Of a stretch of 64,000 bases of DNA, positions 1 through 8,586 are shown one piece after another. The position numbers and the translations under genes were made by a program. Each line of letters begins with the position of its first letter. Position 1 is the first letter of the stretch. The stretch is from an uncultured Blautia sp. Its GTDB lineage: Bacteria > Bacillota > Clostridia > Lachnospirales > Lachnospiraceae. The stretch covers positions 38,486 to 102,485 of the forward strand of contig UQAX01000002.1 in the NCBI GenBank assembly GCA_900539145.1. Direction: 5' to 3'. The notes below the pieces were generated by a model. It made no database searches. It worked only from the letters and a program-made list of their open reading frames with translations, and was not told the origin of the DNA.

Positions 1-1699
1 CAATTTTTAAACGCCATAATTTTCCCCTGCCAAATCGAGATGTATTCTGTAACACCTCCATTCCGGTTTCCTTTTCCTTCTGATACACAGACGGAATTAA
101 AAAGGCAAAAGAAACGCACAGCAAAATAACCATCATTTGAGATACTTCGGTATTTCCAAACAGCAATTCATACTGCTTGTCTTTCAACAAAATCGGTTTC
201 TTGTTCTCAGCCAGCAGATTTTCTGTCCGTTCTACATATTTCTGAAATCCTCCTACACATTCCAAGTCCTGTGTAAACTTATAGCTTTTCACAAAATCCT
301 CCGTTTGAGACAATTCTTCTTCCAAGTGCTCCAAACGCATTTTTTCTGCTGCGATTTTTTCATCTGTTTCGGCTGTAATTCTATTTCCAAATTCATCGAT
401 ATATTTCTGATAATAAAACTCATCTGTGCCCACATAGGTTTTATACCGGTAAACAGTCATTGCTTGTATACACATACATGCAGCAAATAAAATTATCCCT
501 CCTTGATAAATCCACAGCTTTTTCATTTCATAATAAAATAATCCATGTGGATATCTTTTTCTTTTTTCTTTTCGGTAATATTTCTTTTCTCTCTCTTTCG
601 GACAATGAATTCCACCTATTATCAAAAAGAAAACTGCCACGATAATACAAAGCGGTATTCCCAAGCTCTGTTCCACAAGAATATTTTCAAATCTGAGAAT
701 TTCATAATTTCTGATTATGGATTTACCTGTAAATGCCCCCCATATATTCCATATCCTAAAAATCGCCTCAAATCCTTCTCCGGTCATTGTATTTTGGCAA
801 AACAAGCTCCCTCCCATAACAAGCATAATACCGAATGCTGTTTTTACTTCCGATACAGACCACCTTGCCAAAAAGACAGCAATCGCAGCAAGAAGGAAAG
901 CTGCCAATCCCTGCATAGCTCCATAGGCTATTATATACATCCCTATACTCCACGCATACGGAACAGCATAAAAGCCCGGCACACTTTGAATTGCCGCATC
1001 CATTGAAATCATTCCGTATGTTCCGAAAGCTAATGCCAGATGAATGAAAAATGTGCCAAACAGATAAATCAGTAAAGTTCCGTACACCGTGCATGCTTTG
1101 GCACAAAACAAAGGATTTTTACCTTTAAGCATTGTACGGACAAAATCCGCTTTCCCATTTCTCTGCTCCTGTATAAATACAACACTTACAAGATAAATTA
1201 ACAAAACAATCGCCAAAATATACTGTACATAAAAATCCAGAACCTTCAGAAGTCCCTGATATGGCTGTCGCTTCATCGGAGCTTTAACTTCAAGCTCCTT
1301 ATATTTCTTTGCTATCCGCTCCATATACTGATTTTCTTTCTCATCTTTTGCAAAAACAGAAATATTTTGACTTTGCTGATACCTGTTTTGAATAGACTCT
1401 CGATATGTATCATAGTCCTTTATTGCCGATATCTCGTCTTCCAAATACAGAAGCGCCTTATACTCCCCATAGCCGGTATTTCCCTTTTCCTGCTGTTCCA
1501 GCAGCCAATTTTCCGCTTCTTTTTCAGTCATATTATCTGTGGCTTTATGAAATTCCAAATAGGTCTGATGTGCTTCTTTATCCTGATTTAATTCTCCCTG
1601 AAATATCACACCGGAAAGAACCCAAAACAGCAATAAGATTTTTAAAACAGAAGCATTTTTCCACAGCTTTTTCCATTCATATAAAATCAATTTTAACAT
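1..1699 (-). CDS. ABC-2 type transporter permease, C-terminus beyond left window edge
   Basis: An open frame of 566 codons runs on the minus strand from the ATG at 1699 to the window edge without a stop, so the 3' end is missing. The protein begins MLKLILYEWKKLWKN, a cytoplasmic amphipathic start typical of ABC-2 permeases, followed by a first membrane segment and a long charged extracellular loop (about residues 33-140). A block of hydrophobic helices follows (about 155-360), and then a second KKLWIYQGG-like element opens another half with its own large loop. This two-half layout fits a bitopic exporter permease. It starts 10 bases after the stop of the ATPase gene upstream, so the two are translated together. 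The substrate cannot be told from sequence. Confidence 0.8.
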   Translation of the reverse strand, partial: MLKLILYEWKKLWKNASVLKILLLFWVLSGVIFQGELNQDKEAHQTYLEFHKATDNMTEKEAENWLLEQQEKGNTGYGEYKALLYLEDEISAIKDYDTYRESIQNRYQQSQNISVFAKDEKENQYMERIAKKYKELEVKAPMKRQPYQGLLKVLDFYVQYILAIVLLIYLVSVVFIQEQRNGKADFVRTMLKGKNPLFCAKACTVYGTLLIYLFGTFFIHLALAFGTYGMISMDAAIQSVPGFYAVPYAWSIGMYIIAYGAMQGLAAFLLAAIAVFLARWSVSEVKTAFGIMLVMGGSLFCQNTMTGEGFEAIFRIWNIWGAFTGKSIIRNYEILRFENILVEQSLGIPLCIIVAVFFLIIGGIHCPKEREKKYYRKEKRKRYPHGLFYYEMKKLWIYQGGIILFAACMCIQAMTVYRYKTYVGTDEFYYQKYIDEFGNRITAETDEKIAAEKMRLEHLEEELSQTEDFVKSYKFTQDLECVGGFQKYVERTENLLAENKKPILLKDKQYELLFGNTEVSQMMVILLCVSFAFLIPSVYQKEKETGMEVLQNTSRFGRGKLWRLKI

Positions 1700-1709
1700 C
1701 TTTTTTCCT

Positions 1710-2582
1710 TTACTCTTCACTGCCACGAAAATAGTACAGATATACATCTTCCAAATCAGGATATACTTTTGCTGCTTTTTCCGGTAATTTCTCTCCTGTT
1801 TTTAGTAAAACTTTGGCATAAATTTTTCCTTCCCGCCGATACACACTGCTAATCCGGTATTGCTTCTCCAAGATTTCCAATTCTTCTTCCACTTCCAATT
1901 CGCAAACCTTGCCATACAGACTTTTTGTAAGCTCCAAAACACTGCTTTTTGCTAAAAGTTCCCCTTTCTTTAAAAGCAAAATTTTATCGGCAATCAATTC
2001 CACATCACTTACTACGTGGGTAGCGATTATAATAATTTTATCCTTGGCATATTCCGCAATCAAGTTTCTCATTTCAATTCTCTTTTCAGGGTCAAGTCCT
2101 GCGGTTGGTTCATCTAAAATCAATACTTTAGGATTATCCAGTAATGCCTGAGCAAACATAAGTCTCTGCTGCATTCCACCCGATAAAGTGCGGATTTTCT
2201 GCGTTCTGACATCCAAAAGGCGTACCTTTTTCAGTAATTCTTCTGAACTTTGTTCCACACTTTTCTTGTTCATTCCCTTTAGTGTTCCTATGTAATGTAA
2301 ATATTCCTCTACCCTAAACTCCGGATACAAACAATGTTGCTGGGGCATATACCCCAATCGTTTTAAAAAATTTTTTCTTTCTGTTCGGATGTCTTTTCCA
2401 TCAAATAATATTGTTCCTGTTGTAGGCTCTATCAACATACAAATTAGTTTCATAAGCGTACTTTTTCCAGCTCCGTTTGGTCCTAAAAGTCCATATATCC
2501 CCGGCGAAAGCCGCAAAGTTAATTCCTTTAATGCTTCTTTTTCTCCATAACATTTTCCAATATTTTTTATTTCCAACTGCAT
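1710..2582 (-). CDS. ABC transporter ATP-binding protein (ABC-2 exporter class)
   Basis: The 290-residue ATPase has all the ABC motifs: Walker A GPNGAGKS at 34-41, Q-loop Gln81, signature LSGGM at 133-137, Walker B VLILDEP at 153-159 and an H-loop ATHVV. The C-terminal ~80 residues form the small accessory domain common in exporters paired with ABC-2 permeases. It sits between a lipoprotein gene (4-base gap) and the permease gene (10-base gap), so the three form one operon. It resembles the ATPase encoded at 23755-24642, which belongs to a separate system. The family moves drugs, lantibiotics, lipids or polysaccharides; which one applies here is unknown. Confidence 0.88.
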   Translation of the reverse strand: MQLEIKNIGKCYGEKEALKELTLRLSPGIYGLLGPNGAGKSTLMKLICMLIEPTTGTILFDGKDIRTERKNFLKRLGYMPQQHCLYPEFRVEEYLHYIGTLKGMNKKSVEQSSEELLKKVRLLDVRTQKIRTLSGGMQQRLMFAQALLDNPKVLILDEPTAGLDPEKRIEMRNLIAEYAKDKIIIIATHVVSDVELIADKILLLKKGELLAKSSVLELTKSLYGKVCELEVEEELEILEKQYRISSVYRREGKIYAKVLLKTGEKLPEKAAKVYPDLEDVYLYYFRGSEE

Positions 2583-2586
2583 CCTT

Positions 2587-4095
2587 TCACTCCTTCCAAC
2601 TATCTAATTGTTTCTGGAGTTCTGAAATCACTTCTGTTACCCCTGCTTCCCTTAATTTCTGCTCCTGCTCCTGTATAAACACCTCAAAGTCAGGTATCTC
2701 TTCAAATTCTGTTTTACTTTCCATGTCGTTATAAATCTCGGCAATTTCCGCAATCTTCTTGGAAAGATTTTCATCTAACACAGGAGTAAAATTACCATAT
2801 TCCTGAATTGTTGTTTCTTCTAATAGTTGCTCAGTTATTTGTGCTTTTTCTTTTACCTCCAACTGATTTGGATATGCTATTCTGTTATTTCCAATGTGTT
2901 TGAAACTACCCATAGAAGATAAGGCTGTCTGTTCCTCTTGATAAATTGCATGTCCGTCTGTTAGCTGATATTCTTTATCCAAAACTCCGTAAATCATAAT
3001 GTTGGTAAGCTCCTCATCATACATAGATGCTGCCAACACACGAACTGCCAATTCTTTTTCGTCACTGTCTTTTAAGACTCCATTCCCGAAAGAGCTTTCC
3101 ACGGTTCTGTCTCCTAATGGCAGCTCCACCCATTCCTTTTCCGTTTCCCCTGTCAATTCTTTTATAGTTGGTATGGATGTCATTCGGAATACTGGAATTC
3201 CATTCTGATATTGCCGTTCTATATGTGCATCCAAATTTTCTTTATAAATTAAATCATTGATTTCCAACATTTTTTTCATTTCCGGAGTATCTAACAAGCT
3301 AACAATCTTCTTTTCCTGTACATCAACAGCTAAATTACAGTCTCTGGAATTTTTAATCACGGGGATATAACGTTTCTGTAAATACGCTCCATATTGTAAA
3401 TCGGTTGCTGATGTCAGATAATATTTACCATCCAAAAGCTGTTCTTCTTCAAAATATGGCTTTAAAAATCGGATAACATCTTCCGGAGTCATATTCTCAA
3501 TTCCCGTTTCATCCAAATTTATTTGGTATTTTTCTAAAAATGGCTTATAAAACACGTATGTTAATTGAAATATAGAAACATTCCCTCTTGGTATTTGATA
3601 TGTCTTTTGGTTGATTGTATTTGCTTTCCAAACTGTTTCAGGAATTGCATTTAAAACTTTTTTATTTTCTTCCTCTTTTAAATATTCGTCCAACGCTAAA
3701 AACTTTTCATATTCTAACGAAGAAAAACCAGCTATGTCTGCATCTGCATCTTTTTCCAACAGATTTTCTATCATTTTTGTTTGAAATAGAAATTCGCTTT
3801 CATACAAATTCCCTCTTTCAAAATCCTCCTGTTTTGCCTCATATTTATCCGGCATATATTTAAAAACTACCTTTGCAGGTATCTTTAATTCTTCTAAACG
3901 TTCATTAAATAACTGAAAGCGTTCTGCTTCGATTTCCTCATACGCTACCGCATTTTCTATACCATAAGACTCCGGCTCGGATATGTACCATACAAACTCT
4001 TTCTTTTTTGAAGAACAACCACAGAAAAGACCGGAAGATAACATTAAAAACATTACTGTAAAAAGATATTTTCTGTTAATTTTTTTCTTGTGCAT
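2587..4095 (-). CDS. Lipoprotein resembling an extracellular solute-binding protein
   Basis: The 502-residue protein starts with basic residues, a hydrophobic stretch and a lipobox ending in Cys (SGLFCGCSS, lipidation at Cys25 or Cys27), so it should be a membrane-anchored lipoprotein on the outer face. The rest is acidic and soluble, with a layout like family 1 extracellular solute-binding proteins, but I recognise no specific family signature. A GGGGGG ribosome-binding site lies 5-10 bases before the ATG. It is the first gene of an operon with an ABC-2 ATPase and permease. That is unusual, because binding proteins normally serve importers. It may be a sensor, an immunity lipoprotein or a substrate chaperone for the exporter. 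Confidence 0.7.
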   Translation of the reverse strand: MHKKKINRKYLFTVMFLMLSSGLFCGCSSKKKEFVWYISEPESYGIENAVAYEEIEAERFQLFNERLEELKIPAKVVFKYMPDKYEAKQEDFERGNLYESEFLFQTKMIENLLEKDADADIAGFSSLEYEKFLALDEYLKEEENKKVLNAIPETVWKANTINQKTYQIPRGNVSIFQLTYVFYKPFLEKYQINLDETGIENMTPEDVIRFLKPYFEEEQLLDGKYYLTSATDLQYGAYLQKRYIPVIKNSRDCNLAVDVQEKKIVSLLDTPEMKKMLEINDLIYKENLDAHIERQYQNGIPVFRMTSIPTIKELTGETEKEWVELPLGDRTVESSFGNGVLKDSDEKELAVRVLAASMYDEELTNIMIYGVLDKEYQLTDGHAIYQEEQTALSSMGSFKHIGNNRIAYPNQLEVKEKAQITEQLLEETTIQEYGNFTPVLDENLSKKIAEIAEIYNDMESKTEFEEIPDFEVFIQEQEQKLREAGVTEVISELQKQLDSWKE

Positions 4096-4128
4096 AGTTC
4101 CCCCCTATTTTAAATATTGAATATATTT

Positions 4129-4158
4129 ATTATAACGCAAATCTAATGTATTTTCCAA
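4129..4158 (-). promoter_or_regulatory. Sigma-A-type promoter of the lipoprotein/ABC operon
   Basis: On the minus strand TTGGAA (4153-4158) and TATAAT (4129-4134) are 18 bases apart, about 35 bases before the lipoprotein start codon. Read by eye; no operator was seen. Confidence 0.55.
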
Positions 4159-4260
4159 CCTATACACCATTATTTCCCATAATTCTTTATCATTTCTTCT
4201 AATTCCGCACAAGTGCTTTTTTCATCATCACATATCATTGCCCGCATTGTTTATAAATAA

Positions 4261-4314
4261 AAACTGCTGTGAGAAATGCCAATATCCTTACGCATCTCTT
4301 ACAGCAGTTTTTTT
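4261..4314 (-). terminator. Rho-independent terminator after the NAD operon
   Basis: Arms AAACTGCTGT (4261-4270) and ACAGCAGTTT (4301-4310) form a 10-pair stem, with GAGA/TCTC able to extend it. T-rich flanks lie on both sides, so it may work in both directions. It directly follows the stop of the NiaR-GNAT gene. The 4140-4260 stretch beyond it, towards the lipoprotein promoter, holds nothing else I recognise. Confidence 0.75.
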
Positions 4315-5319
4315 CTAAAACATCTTCCTCATATCATACCAGCAAGCTCCTCCATGTGTGGAGTCTGCCACGCCGAAATTTTCAAAACCATGGCTTCCGT
4401 AAAACTTCAATAAATGTTCTTTACAGGTTAAAATCACACCTTTTTTTCCTCTTTCTTTTGCCGTATCAGAGAGGAAATCCAGTAGCTTTCCTGCAATTCC
4501 CTGATTTCTGTATGCTTCTCTTACGTCTAATCCAAACACTGTTTGGTAAGCCCCCTCAGGCTTATGCAATGCAGCATTATGATAAAGCTCATCCGGTAAA
4601 GAAGGCTGGTCTGTCACTGCCCCGTTAATAAAACCGGCAATTTCTCCCTCCACTTCTGCCACGAAAAAGCATTCTAAAAATGTATTCATACGCTTTTGAA
4701 TTTCCTCTGCCGAAGCTGCCTCTGCCTTTGGAAAACACTCAGCCTCAATCTGAGCCAGCACAGATGCTTCTTCTAATTTTGCATTTCTGATTGTAATTTC
4801 CATATCTTTTCTGTCATCCTCATAAATTCCCATTTTCCGAAAAGCTTCCTCAATAAGCTCTAAAACTTCTTCGCTGTCCGCACTGATGGTATGACAGTGG
4901 TGACCTGACGTAATGTTTGTAAGGGGACGTGATTTTCCTGTGCGAATATCCTCCACAAACTGTTTTACCTGTCTTCTGGAGCTGATTTGCAGGGAAGCTC
5001 TTAGTTCTCCGTAAATATGATGCTGTACAAAGACATCTAAGACCGTTCCTCCACAGTCCACCACTGCATTTAATTCTTCCTCAATTTTTTCATCGGTATG
5101 ACATACCCGAAAAACCCGAACAAATTTCTTCGTTTCCTGACAGATATATCCTCTGTTGGTAGACAGAATTTCACAATCTGCCGCACGCAGCAATGCAATA
5201 TCCTGTACGATTACCTGTCTGCTTACATGAAAAATTTCTGCCAGCTTTGTTCCTGATACCGGTTTGTCGCTTTCTGAAATATACTTTAAAATTTCTTTTC
5301 TGCGTGTTTCTCCAACCAT
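4315..5319 (-). CDS. NiaR-type niacin-responsive repressor fused to a GNAT acetyltransferase
   Basis: The protein has 334 residues. Residues 1-60 are a winged helix-turn-helix of the HTH_11 type (GTKLAEIFHVSRQVIVQDI). Residues about 65-168 match the 3H ligand domain of NiaR/YrxA, with candidate metal histidines at 74, 100/101, 140, 141 and 143. Known NiaR proteins are about 170-180 residues and end there. This one continues into a GNAT domain (173-334) with the acetyl-CoA loop YRNQGIAGKLL at 270-280 and the CKEHLLKFYGSHGF element. It is the last gene after nadA-nadB-nadC, which supports a role as niacin-dependent repressor of that operon. The acetyltransferase substrate is unknown. Met173 lacks a clear ribosome-binding site, so two separate proteins are less likely. 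Confidence 0.85.
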   Translation of the reverse strand: MVGETRRKEILKYISESDKPVSGTKLAEIFHVSRQVIVQDIALLRAADCEILSTNRGYICQETKKFVRVFRVCHTDEKIEEELNAVVDCGGTVLDVFVQHHIYGELRASLQISSRRQVKQFVEDIRTGKSRPLTNITSGHHCHTISADSEEVLELIEEAFRKMGIYEDDRKDMEITIRNAKLEEASVLAQIEAECFPKAEAASAEEIQKRMNTFLECFFVAEVEGEIAGFINGAVTDQPSLPDELYHNAALHKPEGAYQTVFGLDVREAYRNQGIAGKLLDFLSDTAKERGKKGVILTCKEHLLKFYGSHGFENFGVADSTHGGACWYDMRKMF

Positions 5320-5346
5320 TCTGAAAAATCCCCTTCCTTCGCTGTC

Positions 5347-6198
5347 TTATACCTCGTGAAGATTTTTTAAAGACAAGTCTAAAATCGGAGAAGAATGTGT
5401 CAAAGCTCCGCTGGAAATATAGTCCACACCGACTTCTACCAGACGTTCAATATTCTCTTTTGTAACATTGCCGGAGCACTCTGTTTCTGCTCTGCCGTCA
5501 ATGAGTTTTACTGCTTCCTTCATTACCTCCGGTGTCATATTGTCCAGCATAATAATGTCTGCTCCGACTTCTACCGCTTCTTTTACCATATCCAGATTTT
5601 CTGTCTCAACCTCGATTTTACGAACAAACGGAGCATATTTCTTTGCCATTTCCACTGCTTTTTTCACACTTCCCGCTGCTCCGATATGATTATCCTTCAG
5701 CAAAATTCCGTCAGAAAGATTGTATCTGTGATTATAACCGCCCCCTACTTTTACTGCATATTTTTCAAAAATACGCATGTTCGGGGTTGTTTTTCTGGTA
5801 TCCAAAAGTTTGATTTTTGTTCCTTTTAAAAGCTCTGCAATCTGATGTGTATAAGTTGCAATTCCGCTCATTCTCTGCAAATAATTCAGCGCAGTACGCT
5901 CGCCGGAAAGAAGCACACGGATATCTCCACGTATTACTCCTAAAAGCTGTTTATTCTTTACCTCATCGCCGTCTTCTGCATAAAATTCTACCTCTGTTGT
6001 CTCATCCAAAAGCTTGAATACACGCTCAAATACACCCAGTCCGGCAATAATTCCGTCCTGCTTGCAAATCAGCTGTACTTCTCCCTGTTTTCTGTTTCGC
6101 ATAACGGCATTTGTAGTAACATCTTCGCTGCTGATGTCTTCCTGTAATGCCATTTTTATTAAATTATCTGCATTTAATTTCATTGTAATATCGTTCAT
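5347..6198 (-). CDS. nadC: Nicotinate-nucleotide pyrophosphorylase (quinolinate phosphoribosyltransferase)
   Basis: The 283-residue enzyme converts quinolinate and PRPP to nicotinate mononucleotide, the third step of de novo NAD synthesis. Family marks include SGERTALNYLQRMSGIAT, LLDTRKTTPNMR (PRPP and quinolinate binding), KVGGGYNHRYNLSDGILLKD and the barrel strands EVGADIIMLDN and ISSGALTHSSPILDLSL. The length is normal for the family. The start codon overlaps the end of nadB by 4 bases (ATGA), which indicates coupled translation, and the gene lies in the order nadA-nadB-nadC-repressor. Confidence 0.96.
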   Translation of the reverse strand: MNDITMKLNADNLIKMALQEDISSEDVTTNAVMRNRKQGEVQLICKQDGIIAGLGVFERVFKLLDETTEVEFYAEDGDEVKNKQLLGVIRGDIRVLLSGERTALNYLQRMSGIATYTHQIAELLKGTKIKLLDTRKTTPNMRIFEKYAVKVGGGYNHRYNLSDGILLKDNHIGAAGSVKKAVEMAKKYAPFVRKIEVETENLDMVKEAVEVGADIIMLDNMTPEVMKEAVKLIDGRAETECSGNVTKENIERLVEVGVDYISSGALTHSSPILDLSLKNLHEV

Positions 6199-7502
6199 TT
6201 TGCCTGTCTCTCTCTTTCTATTTCTTTCAGAATTTCGTTCTTATACACCTCTGCCAGACATTCCTGCTGACTTACAATACACTCTTGTGTCTCTTGATAC
6301 AGTTTATCAAAATCTGCATCATTTGTCTTGCATTTTTCCCTGTTTTTTTCAATATTTTTTGCCGCACGCTCAGCAAAAACCAGACTTTCCAAAAGGGAAT
6401 TGCTTGCCAGACGGTTAGCGCCGTGCACACCGTTACAGCTTGTCTCACCTACTGCATACAGACTTTTCATTGTTGTTTTACTGTCTGCATCCACATGAAT
6501 TCCCCCCATAAAATAGTGCTGGGCAGGAACTACGGGTATCCATTCCTTGGTTACATCATACCCTTCCTCCAGACATCTTTCATAAATATGAGGAAAATGA
6601 TTTAAAATCACTTTTTCTCCTAAAACCGTCATATCCAGCCATACATAAGGCTTATTATCCAATTCCATCTGCTTATGGATTTCCTTTGTCATCAGGTCTC
6701 TTGGAAGCACCTCATTTGCAAAACGTTCTCCTTTTGCATTATATAATTTTGCTCCTTCTCCCCTTACAGACTCGGAAATCAGAAAACGTCTTCCCGGTTT
6801 TAAAGAATATAAAGTCGTAGGATGAATTTGAATATAGTCAATATTTTCTAATTCCACTTTATGGCGCATAGCGATTGCCAGAGCATCTCCTGTTAAATGG
6901 GGATAATTGGTAGAATGTTGATATAAACCTCCAATTCCGCCGCTTGCCAGTATGGTATGCTCTGCCTGAATTCCCATACATTCCTCATTTTCCGTTTCTG
7001 CAAGAATTCCCATACAGGTATTGTCCTTCTCGATTAAATCCAGCATGGTGGTATGCTCCATAATTTTCACATTTGGAAGCTTTTTCACAGCCATTAAAAG
7101 CTTGCTGGTAATTTCCTCTCCGGTAATATCTTCATGGAATAAAATTCTGGCTTTTGAATGACAGCCCTCTCTTGTATAATCCAGCTCTCCGTCACGCTTT
7201 GCGAAATCTACTCCGTAAGAAATCAGTTCATTAATAACCTCTCTGGAAGAACGTATCATGATATCCACAGACTCTTTTCTGTTCTCATAGTGCCCCGCTT
7301 TTAATGTGTCTTCCATGAAGCTTTCATAGTCATTTTCGTCTCTTAAAACGCAAATTCCACCCTGCGCCAAATAGGAGTCGCTGTTTTTAAGGTCATCCTT
7401 TGTAATCAATATAACCTGCATATCGGAAGGAATATGAAGCGCTGCAAAAAGTCCGCTTGCACCTGTTCCTACAATCAGCACATCTGCTTTTATCTTATTC
7501 AT
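6195..7502 (-). CDS. nadB: L-aspartate oxidase
   Basis: This 435-residue flavoprotein oxidises aspartate to iminoaspartate, which NadA condenses to quinolinate. The N-terminal dinucleotide-binding motif VLIVGTGASGLFAALH holds FAD. Other family blocks are DSYLAQGGICVLRD, SGGIGGLYQHSTNYP, the substrate region IDYIQIHPTTLY, and VGETSCNGVHGANRLASNSL near the C-terminus. It is about 100 residues shorter than the E. coli enzyme because the C-terminal helical extension is reduced, as often seen in Clostridia. It starts 12 bases after nadA and overlaps nadC by 4 bases. Confidence 0.95.
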   Translation of the reverse strand: MNKIKADVLIVGTGASGLFAALHIPSDMQVILITKDDLKNSDSYLAQGGICVLRDENDYESFMEDTLKAGHYENRKESVDIMIRSSREVINELISYGVDFAKRDGELDYTREGCHSKARILFHEDITGEEITSKLLMAVKKLPNVKIMEHTTMLDLIEKDNTCMGILAETENEECMGIQAEHTILASGGIGGLYQHSTNYPHLTGDALAIAMRHKVELENIDYIQIHPTTLYSLKPGRRFLISESVRGEGAKLYNAKGERFANEVLPRDLMTKEIHKQMELDNKPYVWLDMTVLGEKVILNHFPHIYERCLEEGYDVTKEWIPVVPAQHYFMGGIHVDADSKTTMKSLYAVGETSCNGVHGANRLASNSLLESLVFAERAAKNIEKNREKCKTNDADFDKLYQETQECIVSQQECLAEVYKNEILKEIERERQAK

Positions 7503-7514
7503 AAAGACACCCCC

Positions 7515-8423
7515 CTACTTCGCCAGCTCCAGCATTTTGTCCAATGCTTTCTGTGCTTTTTCTCTGGTGTCTTCTGTAATCTCCACCTCATATTTTTCTT
7601 CTTTTAAGCAGTCACGCACCTTCTCAAGAGTGACTTTTTTCATATCTGCACAACACTGTCCCTGCATAACAGAATAGAAACTTTTTTCAGGGCATTTTTT
7701 CATAAGCTCTGCAAAAACACCGTCCTCTGTGCCAATTAAAAATTCCTTTTTTGAAGACTTTTCTGCATAGCCGATAATGTCCGAGGTACTTCCGATAAAG
7801 TCTGCCTCTGCCAGAATTTCCTCTGTGCATTCCGGATGTGCCAAGAATTCTGCCTGTGGGTATTTTGCCTTTGCCTGCCTTACGGTTTCTACTGTAATTT
7901 GTTTATGTACCGGACAATATCCGTCATTTAAAAGAATATTTTTTTCAGGTACTTGTTTTGCCACATAGCTTCCCAGATTTTCATCCGGAATAAAGAAAAT
8001 ATTTTTATTTGGCAACGCTTTTACAATTTTTACTGCGTTGGATGAGGTCACGCATACATCAGAAACCGTCTTTAAAGCGGCTGTTGAATTAATGTAGCAT
8101 ACCACTGCCAAATCCTCATATTTTTCTCGCATTTCCTGCACTTTTTTCGCTGATGCCATGTGTGCCATTGCACAATCTGCCTCTGCATCCGGCAATAATA
8201 CTTTCTTTGTGGGATTTAAAATTTTGGCGCTTTCCCCCATAAAAGAAACGCCTGCAAAAACAATGATTTCTGCCTCTGTCTCTCTTGCCTTTTTTGCTAA
8301 ATAATAGGAGTCGCCTACAAAGTCCGCAACCTCCTGAACTTCCTTTGGAACATAATAATGTGCTAAAATTACTGCATTTTTTTCTTTTTTCAGCTGTTCG
8401 ATTTCCTCTTTCATGGCTTTCAT
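7515..8423 (-). CDS. nadA: Quinolinate synthase A
   Basis: NadA is a [4Fe-4S] enzyme that condenses iminoaspartate with dihydroxyacetone phosphate to quinolinate. Family marks are AVILAHYYVPKEVQEVADFVGDS at the N-terminus (20-residue core AHYYVPKEVQEVADFVGDS), FMGESAKILNP, the Cys of DAEADCAMAHM, VTSSNAVKIV, AHPECTEEI and the late Cys of MQGQCCADMKK. I place the start at the ATG at 8423 (302 residues), because an AGGAGG site lies 7-12 bases before it. The upstream in-frame ATG at 8468 lies upstream of the predicted transcription start. It is the first gene of the NAD operon. Confidence 0.95.
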   Translation of the reverse strand: MKAMKEEIEQLKKEKNAVILAHYYVPKEVQEVADFVGDSYYLAKKARETEAEIIVFAGVSFMGESAKILNPTKKVLLPDAEADCAMAHMASAKKVQEMREKYEDLAVVCYINSTAALKTVSDVCVTSSNAVKIVKALPNKNIFFIPDENLGSYVAKQVPEKNILLNDGYCPVHKQITVETVRQAKAKYPQAEFLAHPECTEEILAEADFIGSTSDIIGYAEKSSKKEFLIGTEDGVFAELMKKCPEKSFYSVMQGQCCADMKKVTLEKVRDCLKEEKYEVEITEDTREKAQKALDKMLELAK

Positions 8424-8456
8424 TTTTTCTTTCCTCCTGCCAAGCATTTGACAGCT

Positions 8457-8485
8457 ATTATACACCATGTTTTTACAAGTGACAA
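8457..8485 (-). promoter_or_regulatory. Promoter of nadA-nadB-nadC-niaR
   Basis: On the minus strand TTGTCA (8480-8485) and TATAAT (8457-8462) are separated by exactly 17 bases, giving transcription start near 8450 and a short leader before nadA. The -35 box lies inside an imperfect inverted repeat at 8475-8494. Confidence 0.75.
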
Positions 8486-8494
8486 GACAGTTGT
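8475..8494. promoter_or_regulatory. Candidate NiaR operator over the nadA -35 box
   Basis: ACAAGTG (8475-8481) and CAGTTGT (8488-8494) are near-perfect inverted arms around a 6-base centre. The repeat covers the -35 hexamer, so a bound repressor would block polymerase. Assigning it to the NiaR-GNAT protein is inferred from position. Confidence 0.5.
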
Positions 8495-8586
8495 TAATTT
8501 TTATCTTTACAGAAATTCACCTCTTGACTTTCCTCTTGTTTTATGAGGTATAATGTTAAAAATACAAAAGAACGAGGTTATGAAAA

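Noticed and set aside
768..1106. A 112-codon minus-strand frame, and several plus-strand frames between 137 and 1734
   Set aside because: They are shadows of the ABC-2 permease frame that runs from 1699 to the window edge.
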